This document shows positions 47,001-57,903 of a DNA stretch of 64,000 bases, piece by piece. The stretch comes from Agrypnia vestita (taxonomy: Eukaryota > Arthropoda > Insecta > Trichoptera > Phryganeidae): NCBI GenBank assembly GCA_016648135.1, contig JADDOH010000486.1:248001-312000 (forward strand), in the 5' to 3' direction. The notes below the pieces were generated by a model. That model worked only from the letters and a program-made list of their open reading frames with translations. It ran no database searches and was not told the DNA's origin. The translations under genes were made by a program, and so were the position numbers. Numbering within the stretch: the first letter of the stretch is position 1; each line of letters begins with the position of its first letter.

Positions 47001-50000
47001 AAAGTGAACTTATGATGAATGTCAGCAAAATGAAAGTGATGGTGAAAGATGACGAAGAAGTTCTAGTGCCAACTCTGATGTATGGAAGTGAATCCTGGAA
47101 TTGGCAAAAAAGGAATGAAAGTAGACTGAATGCGGTAGCGATGGGCGACTCGAGTTAGTTTACTCGAATAACACGAGTTATAATGCCAGCGAGTCGACTC
47201 CAGTTACATTTCCATCGGCTCAATTCAAATCGTTGTCTCAAGCCATGTGAGAATGTTTGAACGATACAACCGCGGACGGAGTGGTCTTATCTCTTTATTA
47301 ATACGTAAATCTATTATTTATCCTTTTCTTTCCTTATTTATATATATATATATTTTTATTTTTTTTCTATTTTTTTTCTATTTTTCTTTCTTTTCTAAAA
47401 GTTTATTTGACTCGAGTTGATTGACTAACGAGTTTGCGACATTGAGTTGAGTATACGTAAGACGTACCCGTACAGTAATATGACGTTCGTACATACCGAT
47501 CTGGCAGTCTCAACTCTCAAATAGACACCGAGTGAACTCGAGTTGCGACTCGAGTCAGCCAACATTTCAACTCGAGATACTCGAGTTAGAAAAAATACAG
47601 CTCGGCCCATCACTAGAATGCAGTCACTGAGGAGCTTGTGTGGAAAACCTTTGGTCAATATAGTGAGGAATGAACAAATTAGAAGTGAATGCAATGCTGG
47701 CTGTGGTGTGTGGTAGACAGAATAAAGAAAGGAGTGCTGAGATGGTTTGGTCATTTAGAATGTATGAGTGAGGAAAGGATGGTTAAGAAAATATATGAGA
47801 CGAGTGTTGAAGGCAACAGGAAGAGAGGGCGTCTGCGAAAGATCTGGCATGATCAAATACTACAAATATTGGAAGATGGCCCTGTTAAAAGCCTCAACAA
47901 CCGTAGAGCTTGCATGAGAAGATGTATGAATGTACTCAAAGCAAAAGTGGTGTGCCAAAATATAAGAATATGACGTTCTATCCTCTGCCTACCCTGGCGT
48001 GATGGTTAGTCAATTAGCTAGTTAGATTAATTAGACTGGTATATTTGAAATAAAAAATTTAACAATTGCAAATAATTTTCTTTCTCCCATTTAGATGTGT
48101 CAATAAATATATTTTGGAGAAGGAGGAATTGTTAGAGATGGCATATGTTATTGTGGATTCTGTAGAGTCTGAGTCTGTCACAATAGCCGAAGTTGAACTT
48201 AGTCTGGTGAACCTCATCGAAAGATTCAAGTCCACAGTCAAGGATTTGTGGATTAATCTAATGAGGGAGGAAATGTCACTCTACGAGCAATGCGAGGTAA
48301 CATATTAAAAAATTACGATAGTTCTCATTATATAAAAAATTATATCTCGCATTCTGAAAATAGCAATATTGCTACTTCAGTATCTTATTAGTTATAGTAT
48401 AACATTATTATAATGCCGTCAATGTTGACGTTTTAAGTTTGACAGGTAAGTTATTCACAATTTAACGTTTGTTTATGTTTTTGAGCATTCTGATTGCTTG
48501 AATTCATTAATTTTAAACCTGTGAAAATTTTAAAAATTGTCAATATTGACAACATTACAATGTTATACAATAACTGTCAAGATACCGAAAAAGGAATATT
48601 GCTATCGATTGATTATCTAATTAAAAATAAAATAACAAGCATTTCTTTGTATAATGAATTTCGTTTAAGAAAGACCATCAAATTAGCATGTTGTTTTGTT
48701 GCGTTGGTGTTTACAGGCATAAACACCAACACAACGAAACAATGTGCGTAGTAGCGCTGCTTACACATACTAATTTTATTGTTTTTCTTAAATGGAAAGA
48801 GGTCTATTTACAATGCTCTTAAAATTTCAAAATAATACTGGCCATCTCAATTTTTTTATTTAAATATAAATAATGCAGAAAGTTTTGTATCATTAACCAT
48901 AAATATAAACATCTATTACGCAACTGATGAAAGATTGGAATTATTGGAAATACATATATTTATATATCTATATTTTTTTTTAATTAATTAGAGATGCGAA
49001 CATGGAATACAATGTCACATCAATATTCTTACTACTTTCAAACTAATCTAAATGCTTGTGCTTTTAAAATAGGACTAACTTGTGAGAACCCGCGACCTTT
49101 GGATTACGAGGCCAGCGTCCTAACCGCAAGGCTAACAAGCAATTAAAATTTTGTAAAACAATATTTGATCGCCATTACATTTTCATTTTGCTGATTTTCA
49201 AATTAATACTTGACAAATCACAGGAATAGGAAGGAAGAAAAAAGTGACAAATACTAAATAGACTGTTCCAGATACTGGATTAGCCGTTTTCGTAGTTAAC
49301 CCTTGGCAGCATAACCCAGAAGAAATTCTATTATATATTGATAAAACAATGATAAGAAATAATTTATAACTTTTGAACCAGGAGACGCGCATCCAGTTTT
49401 CCCAGAATGTAAAGGATTTGGCCAACAAGATGATAGAGTTTGCGAGGAGTGCCTTCACCAAGTGGAGGGACCGTGAGGGGCAGTGGAATATAGCGCAGAT
49501 GGAGATCACGACCAAGATCATGGCCAAGGGGACCTTAATGTTTGAGCACATCCCTGAGCTAGTCACGGTGAATGAATTGTATTTTACTTTCTACAAATAA
49601 TAAAATGTCAGTACATTATATTGAAAACAGTAACAAAGAAAAATCATTGTATGCCCCCAGCTTCATGAATAAGAGGAAGCAAGAAAATATAGAACTTAAT
49701 TTTTAAAACAAGTAATTGTACAAACTCAAGTTTGCTCGTAAATCATTTTCTGCAGGTCTTCCAACACTCTTTTTAGTACTTCTTTCCTAGAAAAGGATTT
49801 GTATTTCTTCCCTCATATAAATCTTATTTTCAGAACATGTATTTATTTTATTTAAATCTAATTTTTTAACAAACAGACCTTAAACAGGTCATTATTGACT
49901 CTGATAGATGGTCCTAGAGTGATCTAGTTGTATAATTCAATTTTCTTGGGAAAATCTGCAGTTCTTTCAAGCTTGCAATCCTCCTTGCATCTGTTACAAC

Positions 50001-52159
50001 TCGTTCTAATTTATTCAGAATACGATCTTCCTCTTCTCCCTTTTATTTTCGTCAGCCCCTGTACAGTTATAAATCCAACACAAAACTATGAGAAAAAAGG
50101 AAAGAAAATTGAAAGCCATGCAATAAATATTATTAATTCAAAATTCTGTGCATTTCTTTGCAAAACATACACTTAAGTCTTGATTGCCTCGACAGCTTGT
50201 ACTGCCAAGATTGTCATTTTATATATAAGACATCCCACAGTAAAATGACTATGTGAACATTTTATTTCAGGTAATGGCAGACAAAGACTTGTTGATGGAC
50301 ACCATAGCACAGTCGACAGACAGTCACATGCGTTTTATAGACGACCGGGAAGACTACGTCATCACAAGAGTCAATGAATGGCAGGATGATCTGTTGCACA
50401 AGGCTACATGGTAATTTTTTTTTATCAAAAATCTTATATTCGCAGTTAGCAATCCTACAGTTACCGAACAAATTATTCTGTAAAATAAAAAGCTAAATAA
50501 TTGTGTAAAAATTATTTGTACAACTTACACAATATTTTTAACAAAATGCATACGTATATTCATCACCTTTTTGTTCTAATATATATTTTTTTAATTTCAT
50601 GCTTTGACATTTTTAAATATATCGCTCATGATAAAACAATTAGTGACTGACCGAAGGTTCAGTTTCGTTTTCGGCAAAAAATCTAGCTTCGGCATCAGTT
50701 TCGGTTTAGATTGGTTTCGGAAACTCTGCAGAACCTTCGGCCGCACCGAAACTCTACATTGGTGAATTATCACGCGTCGTTCGGCTGACTTCGTGGCTCA
50801 TGTTTCACCCGCCGCAAACTGCAAGTTCGATCCGAAAACGAAGATGAGATAATGGGAAATATGAAAAATTCACTGTACCGGTCTTTGAACACCAAATTCT
50901 CTTTTATAAAAGGACACCCTACATTGATGGCTGCGCCATTACTGGACCCAAGATTTAAATCAAAATATCTCAATTCCAATGAAGTGGATATTGCAATGAC
51001 AGAAATAATATATTTTTTGGCGGAGCATAACGACGTCCCTGTACCGTCAGTCAGCGGAGAAAATGTTCCCTCAGATTCTACAGAACTGATATTGCCAGCT
51101 TCCAACATACAGCAAGTAAAGGAAAGACTTTCCATCTTCCACGCCATCCATGCTAGCTTCCAACAAATAGCAAGAAAGGAAAAAAATGTATACACACGAT
51201 GGCGATAATACTTCTAATAATATGGAGATATGTAACTGGATCTGAAGAACAAAAAATTGTTTTGAAAGAAAAAATTCAGTCTTACCTAGCAGAGCCATTA
51301 TTGCAACGTAATGCCGAAATATATTGTTATTGGAACAGCAGTCCATATCCTATCCTGAAAAAAGCGATCTTAAAGTATCTTTCTGCTCCGCCCACTAGTG
51401 TTCCAAGCGAGCAGGTTTTTAGTGCTGCTGGACAAATATACGCAAATCGTCGGAGGAACCTGCTTGGTGAAAATGTAGAAAAACTGCTTTTTTTAGTGTA
51501 CAATATAAGACTTTTTAATTACGAATACTACAGTTAATAATATTGTGTTTTTTTATTTCAGAACTGATTTTTAAATTAAGTATTTAATTGTTGTACAAAC
51601 TAATTATAGCAAGCTTTGTTGAGACTGATTAATTTATCATAAGAATGGTATTTGCCTTTCTTTTCTTTCTTTGTTGAGACTGATAATTAATTACTAATAA
51701 TTAATAAGGTAATCATACATTACTAACTGCAATTAAAAGATCTCAATAAATGAATAAATTTAGTCTTAAAAATGTTGTTATTGTAAACGCAATTAAAATT
51801 AAAATACTTAATTAATGAAGTCCCTCCTTTATATTGTATGTGTTGATTATTGAAATTTTTGTTCCAAGAAGTAGTTAACATGTTTGTTAATTTTTATAAT
51901 TTTTTGTTTGTTTTACAGCAGTAATACAAAAAATAAATGATTATTTTTTCACATATTTCAATTATGTATTTTGATTTTTGGAATTTTTTATTATTTCCTT
52001 TCGTAGCATGGCCTGACCGAAGCCCAACGCGTAGGTTAAGCGAAAATAATGTTTCAACTAGTAAATGAGAAAAGGAGTATTATAAAAACTTGGTTTTTAT
52101 GGGTTACTTTTTTTTTACTTAGTTTTTTTTACCAGCTTCGAAGAAACTTCATTATTTTA

Positions 52160-52195
<36 letters not shown>

Positions 52196-53050
52196 TTCGG
52201 TCATTATTATTATTATTATTATTACTTCAGTCGGGCCATGCTACGAAAGGGCATAATAAAAAATTTCCAAAAAACAAAATACATAATTGAAATATGTGAC
52301 AAAATAATCATTTATTTTTTTATATTACTGCTGTAAAACAAACAAAAATTATAAAAATTAACAAACATGTTAACTACTTCTTGGAACAAAAATTTCAATA
52401 AATAAATAAACTAAATGAATATTTTTTCGATATTATATCATTTTTTTATTACATTGTACTGTGTTTCCCAAAATAAAATAAATTAAAAAAATAAGCCAAA
52501 TTTCGGTAAATAATACATTTTTAACATGTCTAAAAAAGAGACAGATGCCGATGATTCAATTTCGGTAGAAAGTCCTGTTTCGGTTGGACCTTGGAAACAA
52601 TGCCTCGTGTACCACACTTTTGTCAAAAATCAAGTTTTTTTGTGTATATGTCTTTAAAACGTGTGGATATATAATCTGGCAAAAACTTGTATCTTAAAAA
52701 CAATTCTTTGTGTCTCTTATTCCATTAAATCAATTCCTTGTATTCCATTTATTATAAAGAATATAGGTATTTTGCCTTCTCTGTAAAATCTGTATTTAAG
52801 TGGCTTACGAGGTATTGTTTTATCATGAGCGATATATAAAGACGATAATTTATTAATCTATTAAAAACTTTACATTAATGTTTGTATTTCCTGCTCCAGG
52901 GAAGAGATAACGCGAGACCGGAGCAGAGTGCTGGAAATCAATTATTATGTGGATAATCAGAAAGATGAATGGAGACAGCTAATGGGTCGGTTGCTGGAGC
53001 TTGAAGGGATAACTCCGGAAATTGAAGCTCTTATTGTTGGAAAGGATTAG
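41096..53050 (+). CDS. DRC3: Dynein regulatory complex subunit 3 (eight exons)
   Basis: Exons 41096-41545, 43724-43896, 44294-44503, 45599-45739, 48095-48296, 49382-49567, 50271-50410 and 52900-53050 join to 550 codons plus stop, with all phases compatible; human DRC3 (LRRC48) has 523. The first 150 residues carry SDS22-like leucine-rich repeats (SLTKLSLNHNLIEMIENLDQ, LKELDLSFNSISVIENLNEL, LLILSYNKIKKIENLDNLEK). Exon 2 has the cap LRSVSFKDNPCC and LPKVTYIDYILVSEEDRE, as in axonemal LRR proteins. The rest is charged and helical. DRC3 is part of the nexin link of motile axonemes; in insects this means sperm tails and possibly chordotonal cilia. The third donor is unusual (GA before GTATCC). Introns hold a mariner relic, LINE, MITE, SINE and hAT debris, but the reading frame is intact. 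Confidence 0.93.
42035..42840 (+). pseudogene. Decayed mariner transposase in DRC3 intron 1
   Basis: Broken frames give DEDLCQTEDKLAESLGVDRS (helix-turn-helix), EKWIQY, QYDNARPHVARPVKTY, YHLFRSMTHGLSEQHF and the ending GIRTLPERWEKVVASDGKYF at 42835. Many stops and frameshifts. The motif order is that of a mariner transposase, of a different lineage from the element at 21563. Terminal repeats could not be placed. Confidence 0.8.
43181..43212 (-). ncRNA. Hammerhead-ribozyme-like core (degenerate)
   Basis: Minus strand: CCGAAGAT, a GAGAAC-ATC-GTTCTC hairpin, then GAAAC. This fits CUGANGA, stem II, GAAA with one change (U4 to C). Such cores are known from the terminal repeats of Penelope-like elements. 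No element body is visible nearby, and activity is doubtful. Confidence 0.35.
45063..45249. repeat. Palindromic MITE in DRC3 intron 3
   Basis: Arms of about 58 bp (GTACATCTTTTCATTTAAGA at the left; its inverse ends CTTAGATGGAAAGATCTATAC) enclose a second palindrome with GTTGGTATTTA and TAAACACCAAC. A related copy lies at about 48660-48807 in another DRC3 intron. Confidence 0.65.
46070..46640. other. Unclassified GC-richer block in DRC3 intron 4
   Basis: This stretch has a composition unlike its surroundings (GGCCTCCGGCCTACCGGCCG near 46335) and no convincing coding content. It could be a retroelement terminal repeat or a decayed DNA element. I see no partner copy in the window. Confidence 0.3.
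46990..47980 (+). mobile_element. Non-LTR retrotransposon fragment split by a MITE
   Basis: Left part: LMYGSESWNWQKRNESRLNA (about 47075-47135). After a 480-bp insertion the sequence resumes with the MRSLRSLC-like stretch, then KKGVLRWFGHLECMSEERMV, KKIYETSVEGNRKRGRLRKI and W. This is the C-terminal end of an RT ORF, related to the fragment at 1160-1570. Inactive. Confidence 0.8.
47136..47615. mobile_element. hAT-type MITE inside the LINE fragment
   Basis: Starts TAGCGATGGGCGACTCGAG and ends CTCGGCCCATCACTA. Flanking 8-mers are GAATGCGG (47128-47135) and GAATGCAG (47616-47623), and the host LINE reads correctly if the insert is removed. The interior is built from repeated ACTCGAGT-type motifs. 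Confidence 0.85.
48660..48807. repeat. Palindromic MITE in DRC3 intron 5
   Basis: TTGCGTTGGTGTTTA and TAAACACCAACACAAC pair around a six-base loop. The outer flanks TTAAGAAAGACCATC and TTTTTCTTAAATGGAAAG match the ends of the copy at 45063-45249. Confidence 0.55.
48973..49140 (-). mobile_element. tRNA-derived SINE copy
   Basis: Minus-strand head GCTTGTTAGCCTTGCGGTTA with a shortened B-box region, body CAAGCATTTAG and GACATTGTATTCCATGTTCG, and a T-rich left end. More diverged than the copies at 18 and 35 kb. Confidence 0.65.
50852..51537 (+). pseudogene. hAT transposase C-terminal part, frameshifted
   Basis: Frame one (50852-51208) reads HPTLMAAPLLDPRFKSKYL, a hAT catalytic-region motif, and continues to IARKEKNVYTRWR. 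Frame two (51199-51537) continues with the dimerisation domain: AILKYLSAPPTSVPSEQVFS, AAGQIYANRRRNLLGENVEK, LLFLVYNIRLF. The two frames overlap near 51200 with a shift. The N-terminal BED finger and the first catalytic residues are absent, so it is a relic. Confidence 0.85.
51836..52402. repeat. Inverted duplication around a (TTA)n array
   Basis: The left arm, about 51836-52016 (TGAAATTTTTGTTCCAAGAA to GCATGGCCTGACCGAAG), is repeated inverted at about 52222-52402 (GGGCCATGCTACGAAAGGGC to TTCTTGGAACAAAAATTTCA). The spacer contains TTA/ATT microsatellite runs at about 52160-52222. The arms are nearly identical over roughly 180 bp. Confidence 0.8.
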
Positions 53051-53130
53051 GCAATCAGTGCACATGTACCATAAAAATATCAAAATGAGAAATATTTTTT
53101 ATAAGAACTAGAATAAAAATTTAACCATAG
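53051..53130 (+). terminator. DRC3 polyadenylation signal
   Basis: AATAAA at 53112-53117 lies about 60 bases after the stop codon. A fragment of the ACAGGG foldback family begins downstream at about 53193. Confidence 0.5.
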
Positions 53131-53715
53131 AACTAACTAACAAAAAGATAGAAAACTCATCATTTTTAATAAATCTATCGCAATTTTGAGTATACAGGGT
53201 GTCTCATAGCCAGTAGCAAAAACTTTGGGGAAGTCTTCCGCACTCAATTTTGAATAGAAAATATTCCTTTTGTTATCATACATATTTTTGTGAGATGTGA
53301 GTTTTTATCTACTCTTCTGACATGCCTCTTGTTTTTAGAGAAAGAAAATTAAACTAAGAAATATTCTGACAATGTTAGATTATTTTCATTGACCATAAGT
53401 AGTTTTATTTATTTATACATAAATAAATTGTAGCACTTTTAAAAATAGCTGTACGTCCTTTCTGTACACATATGTGTACATACAAACAATGAAAGTACGT
53501 ACCACGTTATTAGAATTCTGAACACCAAAAACATGATGTGTAATTTTATTAAATATTTTGTAATTGTTTAATCTGGTCTGGATTTGTTCATCTGCTTCAA
53601 TAAATAATATGTGAATCCCTTGATCACACAATAATGAATTCTGGCATGTACTATGTACTTCATTACAAAAATAAAAATCTGGTCAACTGCATCAAATAAT
53701 AATGTACCATCAGGA

Positions 53716-53945
53716 GTGTGCAGTGAAAAAATTACCATGAGATTTATATAAGTATATATGTATATATTTTGAAAAAAAAAATTGATTTCAAAGATATGTT
53801 TCGTAATATTCCTGTCACAATTATTATCATATTATTCATTTTTTAATATACCGTAATATTTTGTCACATAAATATTTTATTTCAATGTTTTTTTCCAAAA
53901 TATATGTCTGTGTAAAAGTCATGCTTCAATGTACGCACTGCACGC
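53716..53945. mobile_element. hAT-type MITE, diverged copy
   Basis: CAGGAGTGTGCAGTG at the left and ATGTACGCACTGCACGCGC at the right, with AAAGTCATGCTTC just inside, correspond to the ends of the 12436-12654 element. The target duplication is no longer clear. Confidence 0.5.
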
Positions 53946-54327
53946 GCTTTTGTACTATATTTCCCAGTGCAAGAAACACCACAATATTACAGATCAATAA
54001 AATATTTGAGTTAATGTTAAAAGAAAAGGCTCCAATTAAACACTCGCACCTGTGGTAAGAGATTAATTACGACATTTATTTAATAAAGATTTATTTACAT
54101 ATATGTGTAAGTACTTATCAACTTAAAAATATGTTTGTATATACGGTGTAAAATACTATAAAATATCAATTTTAGTAATCACAACAATGATGATAAATGA
54201 TTGATTTTCACATATTCAAGTATAATAATGCAAACACATGAAGTTATTTCGGTTATTCAATTGAATAAAAATTCTCTTTAAGAACCAGTTTTGTGGATAT
54301 TTTCAATTTACTTTGATTTGCTCTTAA

Positions 54328-55429
54328 GGCGATCGTCTAGCAGAATGAGCAAATTTCACCATTTTTTCTCATATCTTCTCTTGCGTTTTTTATTACATTT
54401 TTGTATGAAAATATCTCATTTTAAAATTTATTCATCAGGTTACATATATTTTAAATACGAATATCTTATTAAAATGTCATAAACTAAATTAAATAATTGA
54501 TTAATAAATTACCAAACTTTCGATGTTTTAAAAATTAAGAAAATTGCTCCACTTTGTGGGCCTTTTATGACTGAACGGCGTGTGAGATGTCTTTTTTATT
54601 CAATAATATTACAAAGTTAACGATTATCTTAAATTTATTACAATTATAGAAAAATCTGTTAATACGTTTACATGCAATTTATGTTTTAAAAAATACTGTT
54701 TTTTAAAAATATTTTATTTTTTTGTAGGTTTTTTCAACTCTTTTTACATGGTTGACAACTTTTTTACTTCAATAGTCAAAAGAATAGATATTATAATTTT
54801 ACAATAAAAACAAAAAAAATCAAAATCTTTGTCGATATTCCTGATTTTAGATATTTAATCAAGACGCAACGTATTTATGATACAATACGCAGTGCCTTGA
54901 TTAAATAGCTAAAATCTGAAATCGAGAATAATTTTTTGATTTTTTTTGTATTAATTTTAAAATAAAAATGTCTATTCCTTTAATTTATTAAAGAAAAAAA
55001 GTTATAAACTATTTTAAAAGGATCGAAAAACTCACAAAAAATAAAAATAATTTAAAAACAGTATTTTTTAAAACATAAATTGCATGTAAACGTATTAACA
55101 GATTTTTCTATAATTGTAACAAATTTAAGATAATTGTTAACTTTGTAATATTATTGAATAAAAAAGATATCTCACACGCCGTTCAGTCATAAAAGGCCCA
55201 CAAAGTGGAGCAATTTTCTTCATTTTTAAAACATCGAAGGTTTGGTAATTTATTAATCAATTATTTAATTTAGTTTATGACATTTTAATAAGATATTCGT
55301 ATTTAAAATATATGTAACCTGATGAATAAATTTTAAAATTAGATATGTTCCTACAAAAATGTGATAAAAAACGAAAGAGAAGATATGAGAAAAAATGGTG
55401 AAATTTGCTCTTTCTGCTAGACGATCGCC
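54328..55429. mobile_element. Long foldback element with TTAA target sites
   Basis: Two arms of about 535 bp are near-perfect inverted copies, from GGCGATCGTCTAGCAGAA at the left to its inverse TTCTGCTAGACGATCGCC at the right. The spacer of about 30 bp (about 54864-54895) includes ACGCAACGTATTTATGATAC. TTAA flanks both ends (54324-54327 and 55430-55433), the piggyBac-type target. No ORF. High arm identity points to recent formation or gene conversion between arms. Confidence 0.9.
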
Positions 55430-55799
55430 TTAAGTGCTTGTATATATGCAACCAATGACTTTTGTACTTTAGAACTGGAGACTAAGGACTTGAACATTTC
55501 CTAGTCCTGCTCTCTTCCTTCTTCTAATTCCTAAAGAATCTTTTTCCTGAAAAAAATTTTGCTGAGACTCCTGGCTTGTGGAGCTATTCTATCAAACTTG
55601 GCGATGAACTTCTCTGCTTTGCTACAGCGTCATTTTTGTCCGTTGCAATTTCATCAATGAAACCGTGCTGTGAAAATTAGAAAAAGTATTAATTTAACGA
55701 GTTCAATGTAGTTTTAAGTGGAATGTTTATTTGAACAATTACACATGACTGAAATTTTTTTAATGAATATAAAAATTATTCAGAAAACATCATTCTCGG

Positions 55800-55918
55800 T
55801 GAATCCCTTCACCATTCCCATGAATGAAAATTAGAAAAAATAATAAACATATACAATAAGACCCCGTTCCCATGAATGAAAATTAGAAAAAATAATAAAC
55901 ATATACAATAAGACCCCG
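55800..55918. repeat. Direct duplication of about 52 bp
   Basis: CCCATGAATGAAAATTAGAA through ACAATAAGACCCCG occurs twice in succession. It lies in the intron of the ECI1 fragment, just before a Tigger-type end. Confidence 0.65.
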
Positions 55919-56158
55919 ATAATTCAAAATAATTTTTAGACCTTTGCGCCATAAATTAACACATTTTAAGACACGTAATTTGATTTTTTTTTAATTCAAA
56001 TTAACGGAGTTCTGCAATTTTTTGTTGTTGCCTTGAGTTTCAAATGAATGGAGTTCAGATTTTTTTCCCCTTGAATTTCAAATCAACGGGGTTCCGCATA
56101 ATTTTAAATGTTTTTTTTTGGGTCTCTTGAATTTCGATTTAAAAAAGTTCTACTGTTA
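55905..56158. repeat. Tigger-type short element or solo ends
   Basis: ACAATAAGACCCCGATAATTC at the left and AAAAAGTTCTACTGTT at the right, with internal AACGGAGTTC and AACGGGGTTCCGC, follow the CAGTAGAACCTCGTTAATTC pattern of Tigger termini. Similar ends lie at 1081-1150 and 60521-60625. Confidence 0.5.
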
Positions 56159-56869
56159 TTAATTAGCAGATAAAAAATTGAAAATGTGTTTTCATTATAG
56201 CATAAGAAAGAATTAATAAAGCAATATCACTGCTGATTTCCTATTTCTGAGACCATAACTTAACTCTGAGTGCATTGTATAGATGAACTAACCTTTAAAG
56301 CTTCCTCAACGGGAAACAGAGTACCCATGGTTAGCACCATCTCTGCGGTGCGTGAAGAGATGGTGTTCCGCATTGTGTCTTGGAACCAGGATGGAGCGAC
56401 GATGCCCAATGCTGTCTCATTCAGACCGATGGAGTACTTTCCGCCCACCATCACGCTGTACTCGCATGCATGACAAAAACTCAAACTTTTTTGTTGTCGT
56501 TTAAATGTCCATGTTTCACCCCGTAAATTATATCATTCGTTGTAAATTGGGCACTCTTAAAATAAAAATGATTGTCTATATATATGACAGAGTAGATCTC
56601 GCATTCTGAGAAAACAGTTTTGATCCATCTATATATTGACTTTGATGTCTTTGAAAAGATACCGTTGATTATTTAGCCCAGACTGGGCTCATTCAACTCT
56701 TATTTTCAGTTTCAATTACTTATACATACACACATAGGTATAATTTATTCAACGGCTAACATCGGTACTTATTCCTACATAAATATATTCCTATAAATAC
56801 ATTCTTCTAATCGCAAGAGATAATGAGTAATCACTCGAGAATATTAAAAAAGCAGTTATAATATGGAAA

Positions 56870-56975
56870 GAAATGGCTACAATTAGTAAATAATAAGGAA
56901 GAAAGGAAAGGTATGGAAGAGGCCTATATCCAGCAGTGGAAAGATGAAGACGGAAGAAGAAGAAGAAGTTATAAA
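56870..56975 (+). mobile_element. Non-LTR retrotransposon 3' tail
   Basis: GAAAGGTATGGAAGAGGCCT and ATATCCAGCAGTGGAAAGATG lead into GAA/GAC repeats. This is the typical end of RTE-like LINE ORFs (RGLYPAVE) with a short repeated tail. Confidence 0.6.
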
Positions 56976-57903
56976 ACTTAAATCACATTACTAATATGAG
57001 TGTCGTCACAGGAAGCCGGTAATGAGCGGAATTTTCTTCATTTATGAACTTATTTTATCAGGATGACCTAAAACTACGCAATGCCATGATATTCAATGTC
57101 ATTTTGTCAATGGCAGCTCATTCGTGTTAAATAGATAAATTTAAATTTCATTCTTGCATACAAAATGCCATCTTACATCTGCTCTTTCATCTCAGCTGTA
57201 TTTCATATTTGGGAGAAGGGAAACTTAAAAGTATGTAGCAGTAAACAGGAGGAAGAATCTACCTAGGTATGTCTCTTTCTATATTTCTCTAAGAATTTCT
57301 TGACTACTCATTTGTTTGCAATGACACCATGTTGTTAAAATTATTGTGTTACTATTGCAATTTGCAATTCTATAAATTTTTTCGACATAAAAAAAAAGAA
57401 AGTTTTTTGACTGAATTTGAAAATTATTTTTGTCAATCGTATGTCAAATGAACGAAGATCTATAGCTTCACATGTCCGTAATCCAACATATTTATTTTAT
57501 TGAATATATGAAAATTAAAGAACATTTCAATAGACAGTCGATAGTTCAACTCTATTTGAAATTGATTACTCAATAACATGGATAAATAAACAGTTTAATA
57601 CAGTTATTTGCGATTCCGTAATATAATAACATTTGTGCAATGAAAAATAAACTGAATATGTATTGCAAAATGTATTCAATATACCTACTATCTATTTCAT
57701 ATGTATGCATTGAATTAGTTTTAGCATAATAAATTAAGTACAATCTACATCAAATAACATTTGATATAGGTATAGGTATATTACACATACATATATATCC
57801 ACCACTGCTTTTTGTTTATAATCCTTATCATGGTGTTGTTGCATTTTATAATCAATAATAAGCTAAAGGCAAGATGAAATGATTTAACTCTTTTTCACTT
57901 TCA

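Larger units (their letters stand above)
50617..52837. mobile_element. hAT-type element remnant in DRC3 intron 7
   Basis: A perfect 24-bp inverted pair, ATATATCGCTCATGATAAAA plus CAAT, marks 50617-50640 and 52814-52837. Between them lie a broken hAT transposase, an inverted duplication and a trinucleotide array. Sub-terminal sequences rich in TTCGGTT/AACCGAA occur at both sides. Whether the 24-bp repeats are the true ends is not certain, since hAT ends usually start CAG or TAG. Confidence 0.55.
55434..56484 (-). pseudogene. Enoyl-CoA delta-isomerase 1 fragment, decayed
   Basis: On the minus strand the first piece, about 56475-56302, reads CEYSVMVGGKYSIGLNETAL, GIVAPSWFQDTMRN and FPVEEALK up to a GTTAGT donor. 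These match the crotonase fold of mitochondrial ECI1, which shifts double bonds in unsaturated fatty-acid oxidation. The second piece, after a CAG acceptor near 55670, reads HGFIDEIATDKNDAVAK. A one-base slip then leads to EKFIAKFDRIAPQARSLSK, followed by in-frame stops (RKKIL stop, REQD stop) and the recognisable end KSLVSSSKVQKSLVAYIQ ALK. The retained intron shows it is not a retrocopy. Earlier exons were not found. The foldback element abuts its 3' end. Confidence 0.75.

Noticed and set aside
52049..52336. ORF with a long tyrosine run
   Set aside because: It is the translation of the TTA/ATT microsatellite and its inverted flanks.
55434..56484. Functional ECI1 gene
   Set aside because: A frameshift and two in-frame stops in the C-terminal exon and no upstream exons argue against function.
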